Assembly: GCA_027365515.1 (NCBI GenBank)
Contig: DAHXMK010000056.1
Coordinates: 1-26,597 of the forward strand
DNA from: Candidatus Aminicenantota bacterium
Lineage (GTDB): Bacteria > Acidobacteriota > UBA4820 > DSQY01
Direction of reading: 5' to 3'
DNA length: 26,597 bases
The translations under genes were made by a program, and so were the position numbers. Positions 1 to 7,600 of this stretch are shown piece by piece (positions within the stretch are counted from its first letter, which is position 1; the number at the start of each line of letters is the position of its first letter). A model generated the notes under the pieces. The model made no database searches and was not told where the DNA came from. It saw only the letters and a list, made by a program, of their open reading frames with translations.

Positions 1-48
1 GGGCTCATAACCCAGAGGTCGAAGGTTCAAATCCTTCCCCCGCCACCA
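1..48 (+). tRNA. tRNA-fMet (CAT anticodon), 5' part cut off by the window edge
   Basis: The sequence holds the anticodon arm, variable loop, T arm and acceptor 3' strand of a tRNA ending in an encoded CCA (46-48). The anticodon loop CTCATAA has CAT at 6-8 and is closed by three consecutive G-C pairs (1-3 with 11-13), the hallmark of bacterial initiator tRNA. The T arm reads GAAGG, TTCAAAT, CCTTC. The D arm and acceptor 5' strand lie outside the window, so pairing at position 1-72 cannot be judged. An elongator Met or Ile2 tRNA is less likely because of the GGG/CCC anticodon stem. Confidence 0.9.
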
Positions 49-53
49 AATCG

Positions 54-75
54 AGACCCGGCTGCGGCCGGGTCT
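54..75 (+). terminator. Hairpin after tRNA-fMet, possible terminator
   Basis: A 9-bp perfect stem (54-62 with 67-75) closes a TGCG loop. The following bases, TGTGGTTT, are only weakly T-rich, so this is either a poor intrinsic terminator or an RNA processing structure. It sits 6 bases after the tRNA CCA end and 18 bases before the ribosome-binding site of the next gene, a sensible place for tRNA transcript termination. Confidence 0.45.
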
Positions 76-102
76 TGTGGTTTAGGCGGTGCGGAGGCTC
101 AA

Positions 103-1533
103 TTGGCGGTCGCTTTCATGGCAAGACGAGGGCTTCTCATAGTGCTCCTGACGGCAGCGCTCGGAGCCAGCCCCTCTCTGGCTCAGACCTCCCCAGGCTT
201 TACAGGCGCGCGTGGCGTGGTGGTGGAAGAGCTTCCCAAGGATGATAGCGCCCGGTCCGATTTCCCTCAGCCGATCCCTCCTCCTTCCGAAAGCGAAATC
301 CGTTCGTTCAAGGCCCGGTTCCCGTCCGGCAGGGACAAAGTAGCGGTGGATGTTTTTGAGCCCGCCGAAAAGGGTTCATACCCGGCCGTCATTCTGCTTC
401 ACGGCACCCACGGGCCAAGGAGGGGTGAGTCCTACTACCTCGCGATGGCCAACGACCTCGCCCGCCACGGCTACGTCGCGCTCTTCGTCCGCTATTACGA
501 CAGGGGCCGAAAAGGGCGCGGCACGCGCTCGCAGTGGGCCGAGAGCATCAAGTACGCATTGAACTACGCCTGCACTCTTCCGGAGGTGATTCCAGACAGG
601 CTCGGGCTCGTCGGGTATTCTCAAGGCGCCTTTTTAGCCCTCAACTACGCACCGTCAGATCCCCGGCTGATGGCTGTCGTCGCCTTTTATGGCGGCCTTT
701 CGCCGGGCTTCATGCCAGTGGCCGAGGAGAATTTCCCTCCAACGCTGCTTCTCCACGGCACCGCCGACAGGATTGTCCCAGTCCGGCGCAGCCTTGAAAC
801 CTTCGAGGTTTTAAGGCAAGCGGGGAAACCGGTGGACATGATCATCTACCCGAAGGTCGGCCACGGCTTCACCCTCCACGAGCGGGGGGGGTGGGACGAA
901 GTGGCGGGGACCGACGCCTGGTCTAGAACGATTTCGTTTTTGGACTTTCATCTGAAATACCCGGCATGGACCCCGGAGCTGACCGCCGGGCCGCGCCCGC
1001 AGCCAGAAGCTTCCGAGATTCCTCCGCCGCAAGCCGCGGCCTCAATTTTTCCATTTGAAGCGACTAAGGAAAAGGCCGAGAGCAGCACTCCCTCTTCAAT
1101 CGCGGCGGAGGAGGACGCAACAACATCCGCCGCCTCCCCATCCGTTCCCGCCGCCCAAACGAATGGCGACAAAGCGCCAGATGAGTCCGCCGCCAAACTG
1201 GACGATAAAACGACAGCGCCTCATGCCGAACCCCAGGCTCAGCCGGTCTCGCCTTGCACTCAAAGCGCCTTTCAGCCTCAAGAGCAGCCCAAGTGCAACC
1301 CGCTCGCCCTTCCGCCGCTCATCACTGTCCCCTACCTGGCCCTGCCGAAATCGCAAGAGGAAAGGGAGTTCGTGATGGTCAACCCGGATCCTTCGGAGGT
1401 CCGCGCCTTGGCAGCCAAGGAGCGCGTGGTTTCGCGGAGGCACCGGAGAAGTGGCTCTTCCGTGCATCACCGTTCCAGTGCGGCAAAAAGAAGTACGGCT
1501 CCCAAGCCGAAGGCGCTTCAAGGAAAGAAATAG
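103..1533 (+). CDS. Secreted dienelactone-hydrolase-like alpha/beta hydrolase with a low-complexity basic tail
   Basis: The protein has 476 residues. The chosen start is TTG at 103, because GGAGG at 93-97 lies 5 bases upstream; an in-frame ATG at 118 has poor spacing. A signal peptide follows (hydrophobic LLIVLLTAAL, cleavage near SLAQ, residue 28), so the protein is probably exported. Residues about 65-285 form an alpha/beta hydrolase of the dienelactone hydrolase type: oxyanion region LLHGTHG, nucleophile elbow GYSQG with Ser173, Asp222 in HGTADRIVP, and His254 in VGHGF, giving a complete Ser-Asp-His triad. The family hydrolyses esters, lactones or acyl substrates; the substrate here is unknown. 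Residues from about 290 to 476 are unusual: a Pro/Ala/Glu/Lys-rich linker, two cysteines, and a strongly basic Arg/His/Lys/Ser end, possibly a cell-wall or polyanion-binding tail. Convergent with the next gene. Confidence 0.88.
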   Translation: MAVAFMARRGLLIVLLTAALGASPSLAQTSPGFTGARGVVVEELPKDDSARSDFPQPIPPPSESEIRSFKARFPSGRDKVAVDVFEPAEKGSYPAVILLHGTHGPRRGESYYLAMANDLARHGYVALFVRYYDRGRKGRGTRSQWAESIKYALNYACTLPEVIPDRLGLVGYSQGAFLALNYAPSDPRLMAVVAFYGGLSPGFMPVAEENFPPTLLLHGTADRIVPVRRSLETFEVLRQAGKPVDMIIYPKVGHGFTLHERGGWDEVAGTDAWSRTISFLDFHLKYPAWTPELTAGPRPQPEASEIPPPQAAASIFPFEATKEKAESSTPSSIAAEEDATTSAASPSVPAAQTNGDKAPDESAAKLDDKTTAPHAEPQAQPVSPCTQSAFQPQEQPKCNPLALPPLITVPYLALPKSQEEREFVMVNPDPSEVRALAAKERVVSRRHRRSGSSVHHRSSAAKRSTAPKPKALQGKK

Positions 1534-1593
1534 AATCTGGCTCGATGTTTTTTCGCAAGCCGAACCATGGCTGAATGGCCGTGGCGCGCCGTT

Positions 1594-2235
1594 TCACTCC
1601 ACGACAAAGGCAAAGACGGCGAGGGCGATCAAAAGAAGGCCCAGCACCAGCCGCTCGTTCCGCTCCAGCCAAGGGAAGGCAAGCTTCTGGTAGCCCGAGT
1701 ATCCGAGGTAGGCGAGCACTCCCATTATGGCGATCGTGATTGCGCTCATGGCGACGGCCATCGCGATCAGGACGCCCCAGGGCAGCGAACCGGAGGCCAG
1801 AAAAATTGGAATTAGCGTCTCGCACGGAGAGAGCGTCATTTCGGCGAAGAGCGCCCCAACGGCGACTTTGTCGGCCGCCGGCGGGTCTTCGGAATGGTCG
1901 TGCGTGCAGTGGCGGTGGCCCTCGCGCCGCCAGCCCATGACGATATAATAGAGGCCGAAGCCCCCAAGCACGAATGCCGCGAGCGGCGCTTCGAGCCCCG
2001 CCATCGCCTCGTGAAAGCCCTTGCTCAGAGCGGCGGCCAAGAGCCCGACTATCGTCGTCGTAGTGACGTGGCCGAATCCTGAGGCGAGCACCACCCGCAT
2101 CATCTTGGAACGGCGCCAACCCTGGGCGCGCGCGACCAAAACGAAGGAGAGCCAGTGCGTCGGCAGCAAGGCGTGCAGCAACGCTATCAGCAGCATCCCA
2201 AGAAAAAGCCCGTCGGCCACTATCTTCTGCGTCAT
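1594..2235 (-). CDS. NicO/RcnA-like (or CcdA-like) polytopic membrane protein, possible metal efflux
   Basis: The protein has 213 residues and about six hydrophobic segments. An N-terminal helix carries HALLPTHW (residues 21-28), and a cytosolic or periplasmic loop is His/Cys-rich (GHRHCTHDHSED, residues 106-117), as in nickel/cobalt efflux proteins of the RcnA/NicO type. A later helix has LSPCETLIP (residues 135-143), a Pro-Cys motif also seen in CcdA/DsbD-like and related membrane proteins. The specific substrate is not certain; divalent metal export is the best guess from the His-rich loop. Its ATG overlaps the stop of the upstream MscS gene in an ATGA arrangement (2232-2235), so the two are translationally coupled. 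Confidence 0.6.
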   Translation of the reverse strand: MTQKIVADGLFLGMLLIALLHALLPTHWLSFVLVARAQGWRRSKMMRVVLASGFGHVTTTTIVGLLAAALSKGFHEAMAGLEAPLAAFVLGGFGLYYIVMGWRREGHRHCTHDHSEDPPAADKVAVGALFAEMTLSPCETLIPIFLASGSLPWGVLIAMAVAMSAITIAIMGVLAYLGYSGYQKLAFPWLERNERLVLGLLLIALAVFAFVVE

Positions 2236-3194
2236 TCCCCTCCCCTGCCGCTTAAAAGCGAAGCGAGCTGCGGGTCAACCGAAACGGTCCTCTGCGGGAA
2301 AGGCATCTCTATTCCCCTCTCGTCGAAAACCTCCTTGACCATTCTAAGCAACAGCCGCTCGGTTTCCCACTGCTTCCCGCTCTTCGTTTTCGCCCAGATG
2401 CGGACGGTCACCGCGCTGTCGCCCAACGCCGTCACCCCCACGACTTCCGGCTTCTCCAAGAGGGCCGCCGCCGCCTTCTCGTCCTTGGATACCCTTGCCG
2501 CCACCTCTTCGAGCGCCTTGAAGACCTCCTCCAGCCTCGATCTATAAGCGACGCCCACGTCAACGACGGCGCGCGCCCACTGGTGTGTGAGGTTCGTCAC
2601 GCATCTTATCTCGCCGTTCGGTATGACGTGCAACTCGCCCCTGGCCGACCTCAGTCGAGTCGTCCTCAACGTTATCTCTTCGACCGAGCCGGTGATGCCA
2701 TTGATCATCACAACGTCGTCAAGTGCGAACTGCCGCTCGAAGATGAGGAAGAACCCGGTGATGACGTCCTTGACCAGGTACTGCGCGCCGAAGCCGAGCG
2801 CCACGCCGGCTATCCCCATTCCGGCGATGAGCGGCCCGACCTGGACGCCGAAGTCGCTCGCGACGACGAGAGCGAAAACGGTGTAGATGACTACGACGCC
2901 GGTGCGGCGGGTCACTGCGATCAACGTCTGGTCGCGCTTCGCCTCCTGCTCGCCGCCGTCCCTCCCTTTTAGAACGGCTTCCGCCCTTCTCAGAAGAAGG
3001 ACGAGCGCTCGATGCGCGATGACCGCGCCCGCCAGGTAAAGGCCGCCGTGCAGAAGCCTTGAAAGGAGCCACGGCCCCCAATGGTCGAACCGCCAATCGG
3101 CCCACAAGTCAATGTTTTCGGGGATCGCGAGTCCAGCGAGGCGCCCGGACAGCAAGCCATAAACCATTTCCATGTTCTCCAGCGGAACCGCCAC
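2232..3194 (-). CDS. Small-conductance mechanosensitive channel, MscS family
   Basis: The protein has up to 320 residues. Membrane segments lie near residues 42-68, 97-115 and 119-150. The third is the MscS pore helix, rich in Gly/Ala (AGMGIAGVALGFGAQ), followed by the signature VKDVITGFFLIFERQFALDD and a beta domain with DVVMINGITGSVEEITLRTT. The C-terminal cytoplasmic vestibule ends in the typical EMPFPQRTV. Such channels open on membrane tension and release solutes on hypo-osmotic shock. The start is uncertain: GTG at 3194 has AGGAG only 2 bases upstream, whereas ATG codons at residues 8 and 10 have GGAG 3 or 9 bases upstream. The gene is coupled to the downstream NicO-like gene by a 4-base overlap. 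Confidence 0.9.
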   Translation of the reverse strand: MAVPLENMEMVYGLLSGRLAGLAIPENIDLWADWRFDHWGPWLLSRLLHGGLYLAGAVIAHRALVLLLRRAEAVLKGRDGGEQEAKRDQTLIAVTRRTGVVVIYTVFALVVASDFGVQVGPLIAGMGIAGVALGFGAQYLVKDVITGFFLIFERQFALDDVVMINGITGSVEEITLRTTRLRSARGELHVIPNGEIRCVTNLTHQWARAVVDVGVAYRSRLEEVFKALEEVAARVSKDEKAAAALLEKPEVVGVTALGDSAVTVRIWAKTKSGKQWETERLLLRMVKEVFDERGIEMPFPQRTVSVDPQLASLLSGRGGE

Positions 3195-3393
3195 GGCTCC
3201 TCATACCACGAGACAATTCTAACCCAGTCACGGCCGAATGTCGCGCTTGGCGAGAAACAATTTGCCGTGATTACACCAGAACGCCAAGAGTCCCTGGGAA
3301 AAAGAAGGATGGCGCGAGATTCCTGTTACTCAAGCATGAGCCGCGCATCTTGAAGGGTTGAGCCTTCGCTTATCGAAGGGCTTGGAGGATGCC
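3195..3393. other. Divergent intergenic region between mscS-like and osmC-like genes
   Basis: This 199-base spacer must hold promoters for both divergent genes. The only candidate seen is a TAGAAT -10-like hexamer reading leftward at 3216-3221, without a good -35 box. At 3361-3382 a stem (AGCCTTCG pairing CGAAGGGCT with one bulged G) sits one base before the OsmC ribosome-binding site GGAGG (3384-3388) and could affect its accessibility. No further gene was seen. Confidence 0.4.
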
Positions 3394-3810
3394 ATGGAAA
3401 TGGAAATCACTTTCCCCGGAGGCAAGCGCGTTGACGCCAGCGCCGGGCCTCTTCTGATCAGGACCGACCAGTCGGTTCAGGCGGGCGGAACGGCATCGGC
3501 CCCGGAGCCGTACATGCTCTTCCTCGCCAGCATGGGGACATGCGCGGGCATATACGTATTGGGCTTCTGCCAGAGCCGGGGTATCAACACGGAGGGGCTG
3601 CGGCTGACGCAAAAGATGGAGTGGAACCCCGTTTCGCACAAGCTGGAAACGGTCCGCCTGACGGTCCACCTCCCGGCGGAATTCCCGGAGAAATACCGCG
3701 AGGCCGTCATCCGCGCCGCGGACCAGTGCGCGGTGAAGCGCGCCATCCAGGATCCGCCGGAGTTCGCCATCGAGGTGGAGGAAGAGAAAGAAAAGGCACT
3801 CTCATCTTGA
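3394..3810 (+). CDS. OsmC/Ohr-family thiol-dependent peroxidase-like protein
   Basis: The start is taken as ATG at 3394, because GGAGG at 3384-3388 is 5 bases upstream; the longer TTG frame from 3358 has no such site. The 138-residue protein shows the OsmC pattern: a beta-rich N-terminus with GGTASAPEPYMLFLASMGTC (Cys50), then a central helix with FCQSRGI, a strand-rich middle, and a second cysteine in DQCAVKRAI (Cys112). In OsmC/Ohr proteins these two cysteines form the peroxidatic and resolving pair that reduces organic hydroperoxides. Length fits the family. The Glu/Lys-rich C-terminus is not diagnostic. Divergent from the MscS gene and convergent with the receiver gene. Confidence 0.88.
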   Translation: MEMEITFPGGKRVDASAGPLLIRTDQSVQAGGTASAPEPYMLFLASMGTCAGIYVLGFCQSRGINTEGLRLTQKMEWNPVSHKLETVRLTVHLPAEFPEKYREAVIRAADQCAVKRAIQDPPEFAIEVEEEKEKALSS

Positions 3811-3837
3811 AGCGCTTTCCGAAAACAACGTGAAGCG

Positions 3838-3861
3838 AAAAAAAGAGGGGCCTTTCGGCCC
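3838..3861 (-). terminator. Intrinsic terminator for the minus-strand kinase/receiver transcript
   Basis: Read on the minus strand, a GGGCC stem closed by a GAAA tetraloop pairs with GGCCC (3857-3861 with 3848-3852). It is followed by CTC and a run of seven T (3844-3838). This is a classic short rho-independent terminator, 36 bases past the stop of the zinc-ribbon receiver gene. On the plus strand the same stem lies 38 bases after the OsmC stop but has no T run. Confidence 0.75.
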
Positions 3862-3896
3862 GCGCTTTCATTGCGCCACGCTTCTTGCAGCGCCTT

Positions 3897-4559
3897 TCAC
3901 TTGCGAGGCTTCACCTTTTGCGGGGGGCCTACGAGCGTGGAGAGTAAAGACCTCAGCTCTTCCGGGGCAACAGGCTTTTTAAGATAAGCATCCGCGTGAA
4001 ACTCTCTCAAAGCCTCCGTCTTGTGCTGCTCTTTCTTAAAGAGGCCAGTCATTATAACCACTTTCGTACTGGCAAGCTCTGGCATCTCCTTGATCCGAGA
4101 AGAGAGCCGGCGGCCGTCGAGCCTCGGCATCATCGCATCAGTGAGAACCAAGTCCGGCTTGAACCGTAGCGCTGCTTCGAATGCCTCTTGGCCGTCCTCG
4201 CTGGGCACCGATCCGTAACCGAAGCTTCTAAGCAGCATGCAGGCCACCGCCAACGTGTCTCTCTCGTCGTCGGCCACCAGGATCAAGGGGCGCCGCAAGT
4301 CAATTGGCACGTCGGGAGCATCGCATCGCTTATTTTGAAACCGCTGGTTGAGGCGGCGCGCCCAGAGGGAAGGCGGCGCCGTGGACCAGAACCTCTGGCG
4401 TTCCTGATCGGGAAGGGAGCAGAAACAACCCCCGCAGGAGGGGCAGGAAGGAGTCCGCACGGCCACAAGGCAGGAGCAGAGCGGCGCCTTGGCGGCGTCA
4501 AATTCCTTGCTACATTTCGGGCATTTCACCTTGTAGCTTTCGGCCGTGGGTTCGCTCAT
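3897..4559 (-). CDS. Zinc-ribbon / receiver (CheY-like) fusion protein
   Basis: The start is ATG at 4559, with GGAG 7 bases upstream; the frame stays open to 4631 without such a site. The product has 220 residues. Residues 10-50 are a cysteine-rich module (Cys13, 16, 28, 30, 39, 42, 45, 47; CPKC, CSC, CPSCGGCFC), likely binding one or two zinc ions. After a linker, residues 91-212 form a receiver domain: acidic pair Asp97/Asp98, phospho-acceptor Asp141 in LTDAMMP, Thr171, and Lys194/195 in the conserved KKP. No effector domain follows the receiver, so output must come from the zinc module or a partner. It lies 76 bases downstream of the giant hybrid kinase on the same strand and is followed by an intrinsic terminator, which suggests it is that kinase's partner. 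Confidence 0.82.
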   Translation of the reverse strand: MSEPTAESYKVKCPKCSKEFDAAKAPLCSCLVAVRTPSCPSCGGCFCSLPDQERQRFWSTAPPSLWARRLNQRFQNKRCDAPDVPIDLRRPLILVADDERDTLAVACMLLRSFGYGSVPSEDGQEAFEAALRFKPDLVLTDAMMPRLDGRRLSSRIKEMPELASTKVVIMTGLFKKEQHKTEALREFHADAYLKKPVAPEELRSLLSTLVGPPQKVKPRK

Positions 4560-4635
4560 TCTGAAATCTCCACGTATGACTGTCTTATCCCTATTCCGCG
4601 CCTCCGCGCCGCCACATTGGATGCTATGCACGCGC

Positions 4636-7600
4636 TCACTTGCGCATCTCTTCGCGCCGGTCCAATATCTCCCTCACCTTGCGGGCCAGGACGTCAATGC
4701 CATAGGGCTTCGAGAGGAAGGCGACGCCCTTGTCGAGAATGAAGTCATGATGCACGACGTTCTCCGTGTAACCCGAGGTAAATATAAAGCGAACCGATGG
4801 GTTCATTCTTCTTGTCGCCTCGCGAAGCTCCTTGCCCCCCATCTTCGGCATGACAATGTCCGTAATGACCAAGTCAATCTTGTCGGAATTGCGCAGAACT
4901 TTGAGCCCCTCCGCGCCGTCGCTTGCGTAGAGAACCTTGTAGCCGAGCGACATGAGGACTTCGACAACGATGTTTCTCACTTCCTTGTCGTCCTCAACCA
5001 CTAGAATAGTTTCATGGCCGCCGTTTACTCCCCGTATCACTTTCGTCCCGACGGCCGACGCGCGCCTTTCCGTCATTGGCAGGTATATCTTGAACGTAGT
5101 TCCGACGCCTGGTTCCGAATAGACGTTTATCATTCCGTCGTGCTGTTTCACTATGCCGTAGGCCATTGAAAGGCCGAGGCCGGTCCCCTTCCCCTGCGGC
5201 TTGGTTGTAAAGAAGGGGTCGAAAATCTTCTGGAGCACGTCGGACTTCATGCCCATGCCCGTGTCAGTGACGGTAATGAGAACGTAGCGCCCTGGCTTGG
5301 CCCACGGGTGCGCCTCGATATAGGAGCCGTTTATCAGGACGTTTTCGATTTCGATGGTGAGCGTTCCGCCCCTCTGCATGGCGTCGCGGGCATTGACGCA
5401 CAAGTTCATAAGGACCTGTCCCATCTGTCCTTTGTCGGCGTTGATGAAACCAGCGTCAGGCGCCTCGATGAACTCCACCTTGATTGTTTCCGGCAGCAGC
5501 CGCTGAACCATGGGAAGAAGCCCCGTAATAAGCTCATTCGGGTCGAGGGGGACTGGTTCCAGGACGGTCTTGCGGGCGAATCCTAGAAGCTGCCTGGTGA
5601 TGAGCGCAGCCCTCTCCGACGCCCTCTGTATGGTCACAACCTCCTTGTAGCCCGGCTTGCCCTGCTCGATCGTCTTGGCCAAAAGTTCGGAGGCACCTTG
5701 AACCGCCATCAAGACGTTGTTGAAGTCATGAGCGATTCCCGCCGCCAGCTCGCCAACCGCTTCCATCCTCTGGGCTTGACGCAACTGGCCTTCCAGCACC
5801 CTCTTATCCGTCACGTCCAGCAAGAAGCCTACCGCGCCGTTTAGCTTCCCCTCGCCGTCAAATACGCCAGTGACCGTCTCGATGACGTGCACGGGATTTC
5901 CGTCAACCCGCTTGTAGGTCGTCTCGCGCAGGGCTATCCGCTTTTTGCTTGCAATCTCGTCGAGAAATGCCTGCCGCTCCTCCGGCCGCGCGTACAGTTC
6001 GGACAAGCTGGCGTTGAGCGCGTCATCCTTGGATGCGAAGCCGAACAGTCCGATGAATGCTTCATTGCACTCCATGAGCTGGCCGCTCGCCGCAGCGATG
6101 TAAGAGGCCGCCGGGTTGTTTTTAAAGAAGCTGCGGAACTGTTCCTCGCTTTCTTTGAGCGCCGCTTCCACCTTGTGCTGTTCGGTCACGTCGTGCGCCA
6201 GGCCGCGCACGACCGGCTTCTCCACACCCTCGACTCTCAGGGTGTTGCTATAACTCCATATCAGCTTTCTGCCGCTCTTCGCGATTATTGCCATGAATCC
6301 ATTCGCCTCACCTCTTTCCCTGATCTCCTTGAGATAGGCGGGGAAAAGAGCCTTTGATCCGGGCGCGAGGAAGCCGGCCAAGTTGCCGCCTACCACCTCC
6401 TCTGGCTCGTAGCCGAGGGCCTTCACCAGCGCCCTGTTCACTGTCATTATCACGCCGTCAAGATCGTGCGTGCAGATCAGGTCCTGGCTGTTTTCCACGA
6501 GGTCGCGGTAACGGTCCTCGCTCTCTTTGAGAAAGAGTTCCGCCCGCTTGCGATCGGTGATGTCAATGCTGAGGATGAAGAGGCCGTCCGGTACCGGCTG
6601 GACGCTCAGGTCGAAATAGCGAGCATCCCCGTTCTGTTCCCACTCGTTCTCAACCCTGTCCTGGATGTGCCCTTCCATGCACCGCTTCAGTAATGCGAAG
6701 GTGGGTGTGTTCTCAATCCCCGGAAAGACCTCGAACATGGTCTTGCCGAGCATCTCGCCTATGCTTCTGCCCGCCTGGCGCGCGACGGCGTCATTGAGAT
6801 ATAGATACTTCCAATCATGGCCTATGATCTGGCAGCCTTCCATCATTATGTCCAGGGTCTCCCGGTAGCGCTCCTCGCTCGCCTTCAGTTCCTGCTCGGC
6901 GCGTTTGCGGCGAATAATGCCCGCCAGCGCGTTGGAAATGGCTAGAAGCGTTTCCCGCTCCTCCTCCCTGTCCACGTGGCCTTCTTTGACGTAAAGGCAG
7001 AGGACCCCGTTTACTTCGCCCGCCGACATGATAGGCACGCAGTAATGACCGTGGGGTACGATCCCTTCGTAAGTCGTTTCATGACGCTCGTCCAAGTGGT
7101 CCGCGAAAACGATCTGTCCATCCGCGAAGGCTCGTCCGCAAAGACACTCCCCGGGCGCCACGCCCTCGCACTTGGTCAAAAGCACATCAGGCATGTTCAC
7201 TTGGGCGCAAAGAAGGAGCAGGTTTCCCTCCGTCACGAAGACCGCCCCCTTGGGCGAGAGCTCCAGCCACGGAACCGAGAGAATCTCGTTCAGTGATTCT
7301 TGCAGGATCTCGGACAGGCTTTTCTCGCCGAGTGCCACTCGCAGTATGTTATTGAGGACCGACTGGATGCGTTGGGAGTGCGCCAGATGCTCTTCCGCCA
7401 GTTCCTTGTCAGTGACATCCCGAACCGTGCCTTCATAGGCGATAATGCGGCCGCTTTTGTCGCGCACGGCCTTCGCGTTTTCGACTACGCGAATGGGCGT
7501 GCCGTCGGCTTTCCGCCACTCGGTATGGAAGTCGCGCACGATTCCGTCTCTTTGGATCAGTTCCTCGAACCTGCGGCGCTCCGAAGGGTCAACGTAGCCC

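Noticed and set aside
1..1600. Attachment site or integrated element at the tRNA-fMet gene
   Set aside because: No integrase gene and no second copy of the tRNA 3' end were found in the window.
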